A stretch of 64,000 nt of DNA from CALBPI01 sp038524795 (GCA_038524795.1 JBCBIJ010000004.1:1-64000); one strand, 5' to 3'; counted from the stretch's first letter, positions 44,472 through 52,188 are shown. Made by a program: numbers and translations. Notes: generated by a model not told the origin, from the sequence alone.

Positions 44472-47156
44472 ATGCGACGTATAGGAATGATTCGTTATGT
44501 ACTGACGATGCTGCTAGCCGCCGTAGCAGCGGGTTGTGGCGGTGGCGGTGGTAGCGGCAGTGTCGGCACGCCGGGATCGCCCTCGACACCCGAGATTCCG
44601 ACGCCTGTCTATTCGGGCTCGCAAAGCACCGCCGAACTGACCAAAGCGAATGCCGCAGATTTCGCATTCGATGTGTTTGGTGCGTACTCCCTGGCTGAAC
44701 TGACTGATGCCGTCTGGGTGGACGTTGAAGGCGCTACCGGCGCTATATCGGAGACGGTTGCTGGCCCGGATGGCGGCACGGCGATCCTATCCGGCACGCT
44801 CAGCGTCGGGGTTGGCACGTTAGAGATTCAGTACAACGCGTTTCAATCGAACGGTGTCACCTTCGACGGTCGCGTGGTGCAGGAGTCACGGCGCCCAACG
44901 GCGCCGTCCGCGGGCTTTATCTTCCGGCAGTCGGGCCCCGGTGTCGTTGGCTTCGACAATTTCCGAATCACGACCCCTGAGGGCACCGTGACGCTGCAAG
45001 GTAGTGTTTCGATCTCGGGTGGCAACGGACAGTCTGTCGAACTGAATTTGGTGGTTCGAGATCAAGGCACTGGGGAGAGCGCTTTCTATGACGCGCTGTC
45101 GGTCGAGTACAGCACCATTCGGATCGTTGGCGACAATCTGTTCGGTGTTGCGTATGACGGGCGCTACTGTGACGCGAGCAGTGGTTGCGTCGATGTTGCG
45201 TCGACGGCACCGGTCGCGAATCCGCGTCTGCTGGCAGACCCCGGCATTGCGGTGGCGCAGGGGGGTGGGTTCGAGTTGCTCGGCGATCGAGAGGTGACGT
45301 TTGCGGCGCTGTCGAGTGCCTTTGTCTCGCTCGGTATCGATCTGGACGGCGACGCAGAGCCCGACGAATTCCGCCGACTGAGTTGGCTCGAGTTCTCTGG
45401 TCTGGAGGGTAGTTCAACGCCGCTGATTCCCGGGCCTGTTGCAAACGCGGGTGTGCTCACTGCGGGCACGCTCGGTGAGCCGTTGACGCTCGACGGTCGC
45501 TTCAGCCACGACGATGACGGTGACTGGCTCACCCTGGAGTGGCGGTTGGTCACGAAGCCTCTCGAGAGCACCATCGAGATCGAGCCGTTTTTTGCGGGCA
45601 GTCGGGTCTTCACACCTGATGTCCAAGGAGAGTTCCTGTTCGAACTTCGGGCCTCTGACGGCCAGTCCACTACGCGCTCGACGATTCTGGTTGGTGGGCT
45701 GAGTCTGAATCCGGATGCGGACCCACGCCCCGGTGTGACACGCATCGGTGCGCTTGAGCTGGCCAATCCCATCGAGGTCGGCGTTCCCGTAATTGTGGAC
45801 GGACGGTCGGCCGCACAAATTGTGTACGGTAGCTTCGAGCCGGCCTGGTTTGTTGAAGGTGACGGCAACGAACTGGTCACACCGCAGGTTGATCCATTCG
45901 TCATCGAGTACGTCACTGATGAAGTCGGTGAGAAAGAGATTCGCTTCAACGGCAGCCTTACGGGCATTGGGTACCTCAGTGCCAGTACGCAACTCAATAT
46001 TGTCGCGGGACGCAATGTGCCCGACCTTTATTACTCATTGATTGGCGACCATGAGGCTCGGGCGTTTGCTGTCGCCGACTACGATGGCGATGGCAACGAT
46101 GATGTCATCGCGAGGCAACTCTCCTCGGGAACCAACTCTGTTGTCGTCGTGCTAGGCGATGGCATGGGTGGACACACCCTGCTTCCCCCGGTCGAGGGTC
46201 CAGTGGATGCGTCCGGCATGAGTCCCAATGGAGAGCTGGCGACCGGCGACCTGAATGGCGATGGACGTCTAGATCTGGCGCTGGCCGGGCGCAGCGGGGT
46301 TCACGTGTTTTATCAGCAAGCCGATGGGGTTCTAGCCCCGGCGGTTGAAATCGATTACGCCGACGACAGTTGTTTCAGCTCCGGCAGCGAAGGCGATATC
46401 GGTATCGGGGATGTCAATGGTGACGGACTGGATGATCTTGTCGCTGTGGTTCGGTGTCGCAACGGTCTCGATGTTCGGCTGCAGCAGGCGGATGGGACGC
46501 TCGGCGATGCGATTGACAGCTACCCCGACGAATTTGTGAGCGAGGCAAATTTCCTGGATTTCAACGGCGACGGCCTTCTCGATGCGCTGCTCGGTGTTAG
46601 TGGCAGCAGCCAAGGCGGCGTGGTGGCTCTGGGTAGTCCGGATGGGGTTTTTGTTGCCGGTGATCGAATCTCGTCGGCTACTCAGCCTAACATTCCTGTC
46701 GTTTCAGCTGGCGACGTCAACGCTGACGGTGTGACGGATCTGGTCGGGTCGTACGGCAGCCTCTATGAGGTCTACCTTGGCGATGGTCAGGGCGGCTATC
46801 TTGCTCCGGTCGCCTATTCAATACCCATCGGATCACCGATCTTCAAGATTCCGAGCCAGGTTACAGTCGCTGATATCGATCAGGATGGATTGCCCGACCT
46901 GATGTTCTGCACCGCATCTAGAAAGAACGTCCTGTTTCAATTGCCGGGCCTTAGCTTTGAGCCCACGACTATCGGTCGCTGCGACAGCTTTGGCTCCGGC
47001 AACTCCGAGGACATCGTTCTCTACGATTGGAACGGGGATGGTGTCGAGGACCTGATTTCGTCCGGTGATGGCTTGCGGTTTGGCTTTGGCACTAAAGTCG
47101 ACCTGTTGAATATTCAGTTCGGTGGGCTCAAGCGGTACGCCGTGCCCGTGGAGTAA
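44472..47156 (+). CDS. FG-GAP/VCBS repeat surface lipoprotein
   Basis: 894 residues from the ATG at 44472 (AAGG site; an ATG at 44463 is also in frame). Lipobox A-A-V-A-A-G-C then a Gly/Ser/Pro linker. An N-terminal beta domain (about 50-300), then an Ig/PKD-like part, then a seven-bladed propeller of FG-GAP repeats, each with a calcium loop such as D-Y-D-G-D-G-N-D-D, D-L-N-G-D-G-R-L-D, D-V-N-G-D-G-L-D-D, D-I-D-Q-D-G-L-P-D and D-W-N-G-D-G-V-E-D. Likely an outer-membrane-attached, calcium-binding adhesion or surface protein. Low-GC patches are absent. Confidence 0.88.
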   Translation: MRRIGMIRYVLTMLLAAVAAGCGGGGGSGSVGTPGSPSTPEIPTPVYSGSQSTAELTKANAADFAFDVFGAYSLAELTDAVWVDVEGATGAISETVAGPDGGTAILSGTLSVGVGTLEIQYNAFQSNGVTFDGRVVQESRRPTAPSAGFIFRQSGPGVVGFDNFRITTPEGTVTLQGSVSISGGNGQSVELNLVVRDQGTGESAFYDALSVEYSTIRIVGDNLFGVAYDGRYCDASSGCVDVASTAPVANPRLLADPGIAVAQGGGFELLGDREVTFAALSSAFVSLGIDLDGDAEPDEFRRLSWLEFSGLEGSSTPLIPGPVANAGVLTAGTLGEPLTLDGRFSHDDDGDWLTLEWRLVTKPLESTIEIEPFFAGSRVFTPDVQGEFLFELRASDGQSTTRSTILVGGLSLNPDADPRPGVTRIGALELANPIEVGVPVIVDGRSAAQIVYGSFEPAWFVEGDGNELVTPQVDPFVIEYVTDEVGEKEIRFNGSLTGIGYLSASTQLNIVAGRNVPDLYYSLIGDHEARAFAVADYDGDGNDDVIARQLSSGTNSVVVVLGDGMGGHTLLPPVEGPVDASGMSPNGELATGDLNGDGRLDLALAGRSGVHVFYQQADGVLAPAVEIDYADDSCFSSGSEGDIGIGDVNGDGLDDLVAVVRCRNGLDVRLQQADGTLGDAIDSYPDEFVSEANFLDFNGDGLLDALLGVSGSSQGGVVALGSPDGVFVAGDRISSATQPNIPVVSAGDVNADGVTDLVGSYGSLYEVYLGDGQGGYLAPVAYSIPIGSPIFKIPSQVTVADIDQDGLPDLMFCTASRKNVLFQLPGLSFEPTTIGRCDSFGSGNSEDIVLYDWNGDGVEDLISSGDGLRFGFGTKVDLLNIQFGGLKRYAVPVE

Positions 47157-47210
47157 TGTAGAACCGGATTGACTCGACGTATCGGAGAGCCAGACGCTTG
47201 CTAGCGGTCA

Positions 47211-47600
47211 TTAGGATCGACTTGGTGGAACCCAAATCCAGCTTGCGATCACGAGTGCGGCAAACGCCGTGTAGACCACAGCAAACACCCACATCGGCGC
47301 GTCGTAGTACAGCAGCGTTTCAAGCCAGTGCGCGATGAAGGCGCCGTCGTAGGTCGCCTCGCCGGCGCGTTCACGCAGTGCCATTTCCCAGATCGTCAGC
47401 GGGCAGATGCGTCCGAGCCACGCCTGCAGCACGACGACGCCGATGCACAGCAGGTGGGCGATGCGAAAATACGGGCTACGCACCCAACGCCAGCCGCGCC
47501 AGGCGCCGATCCAGACCACCGCCAGCCCGACGACGACGAACAGTACAAAGCCGACGTGAAGCAGCAAGAGCGCGTCGGCTGCGAGTCGGTAGCCCAACAT
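47211..47600 (-). CDS. DUF2784 membrane protein
   Basis: 129 residues from the ATG at 47598-47600. The frame to 47741 is rejected because its N-terminus is not family-like. Three to four transmembrane helices, with L-L-L-H-V-G-F-V-L-F-V-V-V-G and C-P-L-T-I-W-E-M-A-L-R, the core of DUF2784. Function unknown. It lies just downstream of the tRNA array in the same orientation and may be read from it. Confidence 0.85.
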   Translation of the reverse strand: MLGYRLAADALLLLHVGFVLFVVVGLAVVWIGAWRGWRWVRSPYFRIAHLLCIGVVVLQAWLGRICPLTIWEMALRERAGEATYDGAFIAHWLETLLYYDAPMWVFAVVYTAFAALVIASWIWVPPSRS

Positions 47601-47747
47601 GAAAGCGCCGCCCCGTCGGTAGTTCCCCTGCGAAAGTGCAGTCCAAGAGACTATGCCACGGCTGCTGACGGCAGCAATGCGCTGCCGAAGACTTGGGCAC
47701 ACAGCCTGCGTTGTCGCCGAGCTACAGCGCCACGCGCGCAATGAGAG

Positions 47748-47826
47748 TGGTAGCCGCCCTCGGAGTCGAACCGAGAAACACCTGTTTCTGAGACAGGTAG
47801 GTATGCCAAATTCCCTTCAGACGGCT
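47748..47826 (-). tRNA. tRNA-Leu(CAG), atypical short variable loop
   Basis: 79 nt with CCA. Acceptor AGCCGTC/GGCGGCT, anticodon loop CTCAGAA, T-loop TTCGACT. The variable loop is only 5 nt (TGTTT), whereas leucine tRNAs normally carry a long arm. The D-stem has only about three good pairs. Last of the array. Confidence 0.8.
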
Positions 47827-47834
47827 GTTGTTTT

Positions 47835-47911
47835 TGGAAGCCCGAGTCGGATTCGAACCGACGACCTCCGCCTTCAAACGGCGGCGCTCTAAACCACTGA
47901 GCTATCGGACG
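47835..47911 (-). tRNA. tRNA-Gln(TTG)
   Basis: 77 nt with CCA. D-arm GCTC/GAGC, anticodon stem CCGCC/GGCGG, loop GTTTGAA with purine 32, T-loop TTCGAAT. The first acceptor pair is C·T, leaving six pairs. Confidence 0.8.
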
Positions 47912-47915
47912 CTGT

Positions 47916-47986
47916 TGGTTGAGAGGGCCGGAATCGAACCGACGGGTGCGGGGTTATGAGCCCTGCCTGAGACCACCTCCCTCTCT
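47916..47986 (-). tRNA. tRNA(CAT), initiator-like, reduced D arm
   Basis: 71 nt with CCA. The anticodon stem has three consecutive G-C pairs beside the loop (GGG-CTCATAA-CCC) and the first acceptor pair is mismatched (A1·A72), both hallmarks of bacterial initiator tRNA. The T-arm GTCGG/CCGGC also matches. The D region is only about 12 nt. Confidence 0.7.
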
Positions 47987-47988
47987 GT

Positions 47989-48077
47989 TGGCGGAGAAGC
48001 CAGGATTCGAACCTGGGTAGGGCATCCCGCCCCTCTCGTTTAGCAAACGAGTGCCTTAACCACTCAGCCACTTCTCC
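47989..48077 (-). tRNA. tRNA-Ser(GCT)
   Basis: 89 nt with CCA, perfect acceptor GGAGAAG/CTTCTCC with G73, loop TTGCTAA, and a long variable arm (GGGGCGGGATGCCC). Regular class II serine tRNA. It ends 2 nt before the CAT tRNA. Confidence 0.92.
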
Positions 48078-48081
48078 AAGT

Positions 48082-48157
48082 TGGGTTGAGCTACCGGATT
48101 CGAACCGGCATCTGCCAGGGTCACGTCCTGGGGCTTTGCCGTTAAGCTAAGCTCAAC
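48082..48157 (-). tRNA. tRNA-His(GTG)
   Basis: 76 nt including encoded G-1, which pairs with C73, the histidine identity pair. Acceptor TTGAGCT/AGCTCAA, anticodon stem CCAGG/CCTGG. The loop ACGTGAC carries C33 instead of the almost universal U33. Confidence 0.85.
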
Positions 48158-48165
48158 ATCGTTCA

Positions 48166-48253
48166 TGGCGGAGACTGAGGGGATCGAACCCCCACATCCG
48201 TAAGGACATCACCGGGTTCAAACCGGATAAGCACGCCAACCTTGCGAGTCTCC
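48166..48253 (-). tRNA. tRNA-Ser(TGA)
   Basis: 88 nt with CCA, acceptor GGAGACT/AGTCTCC, G73, loop TTTGAAC, variable arm with TCC-TTAC-GGA. The anticodon stem has a T·T first pair and the D-stem is short. Confidence 0.85.
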
Positions 48254-48261
48254 CTGTTGTT

Positions 48262-48339
48262 TGGTCCGGACAGCTGGATTCGAACCAGCGACATCTCGGT
48301 TCCAAACCGAGGACTCTGACCAGGCTGAGCTACATCCGG
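48262..48339 (-). tRNA. tRNA-Pro(TGG)
   Basis: 78 nt with CCA, acceptor CCGGATG/TGTCCGG (two wobble pairs), A73, anticodon loop TTTGGAA, T-arm GCTGG/CCAGC. Confidence 0.9.
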
Positions 48340-48343
48340 AATG

Positions 48344-48418
48344 TGGCGCCACGGATCGGACTTGAACCGACATCTTTCGGATCGACAATCCGATGCTCTG
48401 CCATTGAGCTACCGCAGC
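48344..48418 (-). tRNA. tRNA-Asp(GTC)
   Basis: 75 nt with CCA, acceptor GCTGCGG/CCGTGGC, G73, loop TTGTCGA, D-arm GCTC/GAGC, T-loop TTCAAGT. Confidence 0.9.
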
Positions 48419-48421
48419 GTG

Positions 48422-48438
48422 GGCGGCCCGCGGCCGCC
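48422..48438. other. GC hairpin in the tRNA-Asn/Asp spacer
   Basis: Perfect GGCGGCC-CGC-GGCCGCC dyad inside the only long spacer (26 nt) of the array. No T-tract, so it is more likely a processing or pausing element than a terminator. Confidence 0.5.
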
Positions 48439-48444
48439 GTAAAC

Positions 48445-48519
48445 TGGCTGGCACAGTAGGACTCGAACCCACATCTCTCCGCTTAACAAGCGGGTGCTCT
48501 ACCGTTGAGCTACATGCCA
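48445..48519 (-). tRNA. tRNA-Asn(GTT)
   Basis: 75 nt with CCA, acceptor TGGCATG/TGTGCCA, G73, loop TTGTTAA, D-arm GCTC/GAGC, T-loop TTCGAGT. Confidence 0.9.
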
Positions 48520-48525
48520 AGAAAC

Positions 48526-48600
48526 TGGTGGATCGGGATGGAATCGCACCACCGTCCGCTGGGCTTCAACCAGCTGCTTTGCTGCCTAAGCTACCGATCC
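48526..48600 (-). tRNA. tRNA-Phe(GAA), altered T-loop
   Basis: 75 nt with CCA, acceptor GGATCGG/CCGATCC, loop TTGAAGC with G37. The T-loop reads TGCGATT, lacking the universal U54-U55-C56 (U55 is G), so pseudouridine-55 cannot form. Confidence 0.82.
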
Positions 48601-48604
48601 GTGT

Positions 48605-48690
48605 TGGTGGAGAGGGTAGGAGTCGAACCTACAAGACCCATTTGGGTTCCCGGGTTACAGCCAGGCTATCTCGCCAGTGAATGCCTCTCC
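48605..48690 (-). tRNA. tRNA-Tyr(GTA)
   Basis: 86 nt with CCA, perfect acceptor GGAGAGG/CCTCTCC, A73, loop CTGTAAC, long variable arm ACCC-AAAT-GGGT, as bacterial tyrosine tRNAs have. Confidence 0.92.
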
Positions 48691-48695
48691 GGTGT

Positions 48696-48772
<77 letters not shown>

Positions 48773-48774
48773 AT

Positions 48775-48808
48775 AAAAAACCCCGGTGGTTTCTGGAACC
48801 GACCGGGG
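48775..48808 (-). terminator. Strong intrinsic terminator directly upstream of the tRNA array
   Basis: On the minus strand CCCCGGT/ACCGGGG (7 bp) with an inner GGTT/AACC stem and CCAGA loop, then T6 (48775-48780). Transcripts from the promoter at 49058-49085 must pass it to reach the tRNAs. Confidence 0.88.
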
Positions 48809-48817
48809 TCTCTGCGG

Positions 48818-48891
48818 GGAGCACTCCTGGAAGGTTCGCGTGTCGCGCCTTCCGGAATACGAGTTCTGGAAGGCTAGGCTATCGGCGCTCC
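48818..48891 (-). ncRNA. tRNA-sized structured leader RNA
   Basis: A 74-nt segment closed by a 7-bp stem (GGAGCGC 5', GTGCTCC 3', one wobble). Inside are a long hairpin CCTTCCAGAA/TTCCGGAAGG (one mismatch, 6-nt loop) and a CGCG-ACA-CGCG hairpin. A second CCTTCC near the 3' end can compete for GGAAGG, so two folds are possible. No T-loop, anticodon pattern or CCA is present, so it is not a functional tRNA. It could be a decayed tRNA or an attenuator sensor. Confidence 0.45.
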
Positions 48892-49057
48892 AAAATTCAT
48901 GGGGCGCGGGTCACCAAGGTCGAACGCATCAAACGACATCACTGCCGTCAAACTGGACAGGCATACGTGGCCGTCGGGGCGGGCATAGAGATGCACGCGC
49001 TGTCGAGCGGCGATGGCGGTGTCGAGTTGGCGAACGCTTGTATTCATAGCGAGGGTG

Positions 49058-49085
49058 AGTATACGCAGCTACTCCCGCGTGTCAA
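49058..49085 (-). promoter_or_regulatory. Promoter of the tRNA array
   Basis: Minus-strand TTGACA (49080-49085), 16-nt spacer, TATACT (49058-49063). It is near consensus and points into the leader and tRNA array. Confidence 0.8.
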
Positions 49086-49088
49086 CAC

Positions 49089-49121
49089 GAAAGTGAACAG
49101 AAGTTGCGAGAAAGTGAACAG
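49089..49121. repeat. Two 12-bp direct repeats, operator candidate
   Basis: GAAAGTGAACAG at 49089-49100 and again at 49110-49121. The starts are 21 bp apart (two helical turns), immediately upstream of the -35 and just after the stop of the XRE-type gene. They fit binding by a dimeric regulator on one DNA face. Confidence 0.65.
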
Positions 49122-49132
49122 CTTGATGTGCG

Positions 49133-49528
49133 CTAGGATTTCTTGGTGCGCTTGGGCTTGGCTTCACGAACAGACTTCAGCCAGTTCTCCAGTGTGGATT
49201 CCTGGCGCGCCGTCAGATCGAGTGCGCCGGCCATGAGCTCAATGGTGTCGATGACACGGTTTCGAATCGCGGCCCCGACTTCGTGGCCCGGAATGCTTGG
49301 TCCCTTCCCAAACAAGATCCAGCCCGCTGAGACGTTGGTGATCTCTGCGATGGCCTCAACGATCTTTAGGTTCGGATTCTTCGGCTCGGTCGTCTCAAGT
49401 CGATGCAGCCCCGTCTTCGAAAGGTTGATGCCGAAGTCACGCAGCGCGGTTCGTAATTCCGCCGGGTTCATTTGCGCTCGCTGGCGTGCGGCGCGAATGC
49501 GGCTTGCGATGTCTGTTGGTTCGTCCAC
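49133..49528 (-). CDS. XRE/CI-type regulator next to the tRNA array
   Basis: 131 residues from a GTG (49526-49528). The N-terminal helix-turn-helix (about 6-75) has I-A-S-R-I-R-A-A-R-Q-R-A-Q-M-N-P-A-E-L then T-G-L-H-R-L-E-T-T-E-P-K-N, typical of phage Cro/CI proteins, followed by G-W-I-L-F-G-K-G, common at the end of such domains in prophage repressors. A helical C-terminus ends in a basic tail. It lies 12 bp from the paired direct repeats and reads toward the array, making it the prime candidate for array control. Confidence 0.82.
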   Translation of the reverse strand: MDEPTDIASRIRAARQRAQMNPAELRTALRDFGINLSKTGLHRLETTEPKNPNLKIVEAIAEITNVSAGWILFGKGPSIPGHEVGAAIRNRVIDTIELMAGALDLTARQESTLENWLKSVREAKPKRTKKS

Positions 49529-49597
49529 GGTGATCCGGCGTGTGTTCTCGCAGTGCTTAGCATACCGCTGGCGTGGTGCCTGCAGGCCGAAGCCGCG

Positions 49598-50821
49598 CTA
49601 AAACTTTTTCACACTCTTGAGATACGCCGCCACGTCACCGTAGCCGCCGGACTTGCCGGAGAACTTCACAAGATTGCGGGCGGTCTTGAGCCACTCGAGC
49701 GTGCTGGGCGTACCGGACTCAATCGCCTCAACGAAGTCGGCGTTCGTAAGCCCGCGCTCGCTGCCGCCGTCGAGTATCTCGGCAAGCACCTGGTCTTTGG
49801 CAGCATCGATCAACCCGTCGATATCGGCGCCCGAGTAGAAGTCGGTTGCCCTGGCCAGGGTATCGGCGTCCAGCGCCTCGGTGGGAATGCCAGCTGTCTT
49901 CTGGCGGATCATCTCTGCGCGATTGACGGCATCGGGCGGCGGCACGAATACCTGTCGCGCAAAGCGCCCAGGTCGTTTCATCGCCGGATCGACATCCCAG
50001 GGCATATTGGTGGCGGCCAGTACGAGCACACCGTCGTTCGCATCAGCGAACCCGTCCAACTGAGCCAGAAATTCATTGACGACCGTGCGCGCGCCACTGG
50101 ATAGCGCTTTGGAGCGGGAGTAAGCCAGCGCATCCAGCTCATCAAAAAACAAAACGCTGGGTTTCTCCTCGCGAGCCTGTTCGAACAGTGCAGCCAGGTT
50201 TCGTTCGCTTTCACCCATCCACATCGTCAAAACGTCACTGATGCCAACGGCGATGAAGGTGGCGCGGCATTCGCCCGCGATAGCGCGTGCCATGAGCGTC
50301 TTGCCGCATCCGGGCGGCCCGTAGAGCAGCACACCGCCGCCAGCCTTCTTGCGAAAGCGCTGAAACAGGCCGGGGTTTTTGAACGGCTCGATAATCTGGA
50401 GTCGAAGCTGCTTTTTCAGCTTCTCCATGCCGACAACGTCGTCGAAACTGACCGCCGATTCTGCTTGCGGACGGAGTGGCGTGACGGTGTCGCTGCCACC
50501 AACGACAGACAGTGCCGGCCCCGTCGGCTGCGACGATTCCATCAAGGTCTCGAGTGACGCCAGCGGCTCAAAGCCTGGCAGGGTGCGGGCCTTGCGGTAG
50601 GCCTCGAGCGCACCGGTCCTGTCACCGCTGTCGAGCAGGCAACGGGCGACACCCGTTTGCGCTTGTGCGTTGTCGCGGTCGGCGCGAAGAACGAGCTCGA
50701 ATTGCTGCTGCGCCGCCTCGACGGAGCCTTGGTTTAACAGGGCATCCGCGTAGTCTATTCGCAGCCCAGCATCAAAGGGGTCGGCGAGCAGTGCCTTTTC
50801 GAAATCATCGAGCCCTGACAT
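49598..50821 (-). CDS. AAA+ ATPase with N-terminal TPR domain
   Basis: 407 residues from the ATG at 50819-50821 (a TTG two codons upstream is possible). Residues about 3-95 form two or three TPR-like helix pairs. The AAA core has Walker A G-P-P-G-C-G-K-T, pore-loop region M-W-M-G-E-S-E, Walker B V-L-F-F-D-E-L-D, sensor 1 A-A-T-N, and the R-P-G-R-F second region of homology, most like the FtsH/Cdc48 clade but without a protease. It probably remodels protein complexes at the membrane with its TPR operon partner. Confidence 0.9.
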   Translation of the reverse strand: MSGLDDFEKALLADPFDAGLRIDYADALLNQGSVEAAQQQFELVLRADRDNAQAQTGVARCLLDSGDRTGALEAYRKARTLPGFEPLASLETLMESSQPTGPALSVVGGSDTVTPLRPQAESAVSFDDVVGMEKLKKQLRLQIIEPFKNPGLFQRFRKKAGGGVLLYGPPGCGKTLMARAIAGECRATFIAVGISDVLTMWMGESERNLAALFEQAREEKPSVLFFDELDALAYSRSKALSSGARTVVNEFLAQLDGFADANDGVLVLAATNMPWDVDPAMKRPGRFARQVFVPPPDAVNRAEMIRQKTAGIPTEALDADTLARATDFYSGADIDGLIDAAKDQVLAEILDGGSERGLTNADFVEAIESGTPSTLEWLKTARNLVKFSGKSGGYGDVAAYLKSVKKF

Positions 50822-50836
50822 CTTCAAGCCCCGGGG

Positions 50837-51727
50837 CTAGCGCATGATCCGCCGCAGCAGCGGCGGCCAGACCCAACTGTAGATGACGTAGCCGAGGAAC
50901 ACGCCGGCGATGGCGCCCTTGTATGCCTCGAAGGGCGTGCCGTCGAGCACAGTTGAACGGAACAGCGTTACGGCCAGAAACCAGATTGCGATAGCGCCGC
51001 CCCAGCCCCACTTCTGCATAGGCCACAGGGGGATCATGGACCAGTGACCGTCAACGCGAAGTTGACTGGCCAGGTTGACGATTCCGGCGTCATCGGGGTG
51101 TGATAACGCTAATTCGGCAGCAATAGCCTTGGCCTCACGTGCCTTGCCGCGGTCGATGAGCATCTGCACGATGCGCAGCGTTGTGCCCACTTGGTTTGGG
51201 TGCTCGCGCATGAGCATGCTCAGCCTGCGCTTCTGTTCCGCATCCGGTTTGAGAATAAAGCCGCACAGCGTGTGCACGTTCAGCGCGCCTTCGTGTTGCG
51301 GATTGATGCGTAAGGCCTCAGCGGCGAGACGTTCCGCCTTTTCGATCATGTAACTGTCGAGCATCACCTGCGCATAACTTGCGTAGAGATCCGCCGACTC
51401 TGGGTAATCCTCGAGCATCGCGAGCAAGGTCTGCTCCGCGGCCCCGTAGTCATCGCGTTCATGGAAAACCTGCGCCTGTACATAGCGTGCCGAGTACGAC
51501 GATGGCGCCTGCTGCAGAACACGCGCCGCGAGCTCCAGCGCTGTGTCGAGTTCGTCTTTGAGCCACGCATTCCACGCAGCAAGCTCCAGCAGATCGGTGC
51601 TGTCGGGGAACTGCTCCAGCGCCATGCCCAGCCGCTCGTCTGCCGCCACGTGGCGCCTTCGATCCACGAGCTCGCCAATTTGTGCAACAGCGGTGTCGTG
51701 ATCGATGGGTGTGTCGTCCATTGCCAT
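50837..51727 (-). CDS. TPR protein with C-terminal membrane helices
   Basis: 296 residues. About five tetratricopeptide-like helix pairs (about 10-215) precede two transmembrane helices (about 240-258 and 268-288). The start shares a base with the upstream stop (TAATG), and the ATPase starts 16 nt after its stop. The TPR part likely recruits clients or the AAA+ ATPase to the inner membrane. No named family. Confidence 0.8.
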   Translation of the reverse strand: MAMDDTPIDHDTAVAQIGELVDRRRHVAADERLGMALEQFPDSTDLLELAAWNAWLKDELDTALELAARVLQQAPSSYSARYVQAQVFHERDDYGAAEQTLLAMLEDYPESADLYASYAQVMLDSYMIEKAERLAAEALRINPQHEGALNVHTLCGFILKPDAEQKRRLSMLMREHPNQVGTTLRIVQMLIDRGKAREAKAIAAELALSHPDDAGIVNLASQLRVDGHWSMIPLWPMQKWGWGGAIAIWFLAVTLFRSTVLDGTPFEAYKGAIAGVFLGYVIYSWVWPPLLRRIMR

Positions 51728-52188
51728 TACGTAAGTTCTCCATTGATCGCCACGAGTACGCCCACCAGTAGATTGACGCCAAATGACGCGACGACCGCTA
51801 CCGCGACGGTCACGTAGGGCGACGGAGGCGGGCGTCCAGAGAGATTCATGGTTCGGTAAACCTGGCGGTGCAACAGAAAGAACGCACCGCAGAGCCCAAA
51901 GCCGATGGCGCGGATATAGAGTCGCGCTTCGCTGGGAATTCTGGGGGACTCGGGTCCGGCATTGGCGCTGATCGCCCAGACGGCGGCGCCGATACTAAGC
52001 GCTGCCGCCAGCAGCAACCAGATTGAGTCCTTGGCAAGACGCTTTAGTCGCGAAGCATTGATGGCAGCCACCATGGTGACCGCCAGGCCTCCGCCAAAAA
52101 ACGCAGCAGCAATCAGGGCTCCAACCGAGTAGATCGGTACCAGAGTCGTTTCCGCCAGAGACGGGGATAGCAGATCGTCGTCTTGCAT
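51727..52188 (-). CDS. Hypothetical four-helix membrane protein
   Basis: 153 residues from the ATG at 52186-52188 (AAGAAGAG site). The frame to 52368 is rejected. Four hydrophobic segments (about 16-40, 50-68, 88-105 and 125-148). First gene of a three-gene unit with the TPR-membrane protein and the AAA+ ATPase. Function unknown. Confidence 0.7.
   Translation of the reverse strand: MQDDDLLSPSLAETTLVPIYSVGALIAAAFFGGGLAVTMVAAINASRLKRLAKDSIWLLLAAALSIGAAVWAISANAGPESPRIPSEARLYIRAIGFGLCGAFFLLHRQVYRTMNLSGRPPPSPYVTVAVAVVASFGVNLLVGVLVAINGELT

Noticed and set aside
47700..47747. A thirteenth, degenerate tRNA downstream of tRNA-Leu
   Set aside because: A TGTAGCTC segment is present but no acceptor, anticodon or T-arm can be paired.
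48818..48891. Calling the leader structure a true tRNA
   Set aside because: It has a 7-bp closing stem and tRNA length but no T-loop, anticodon loop or CCA.
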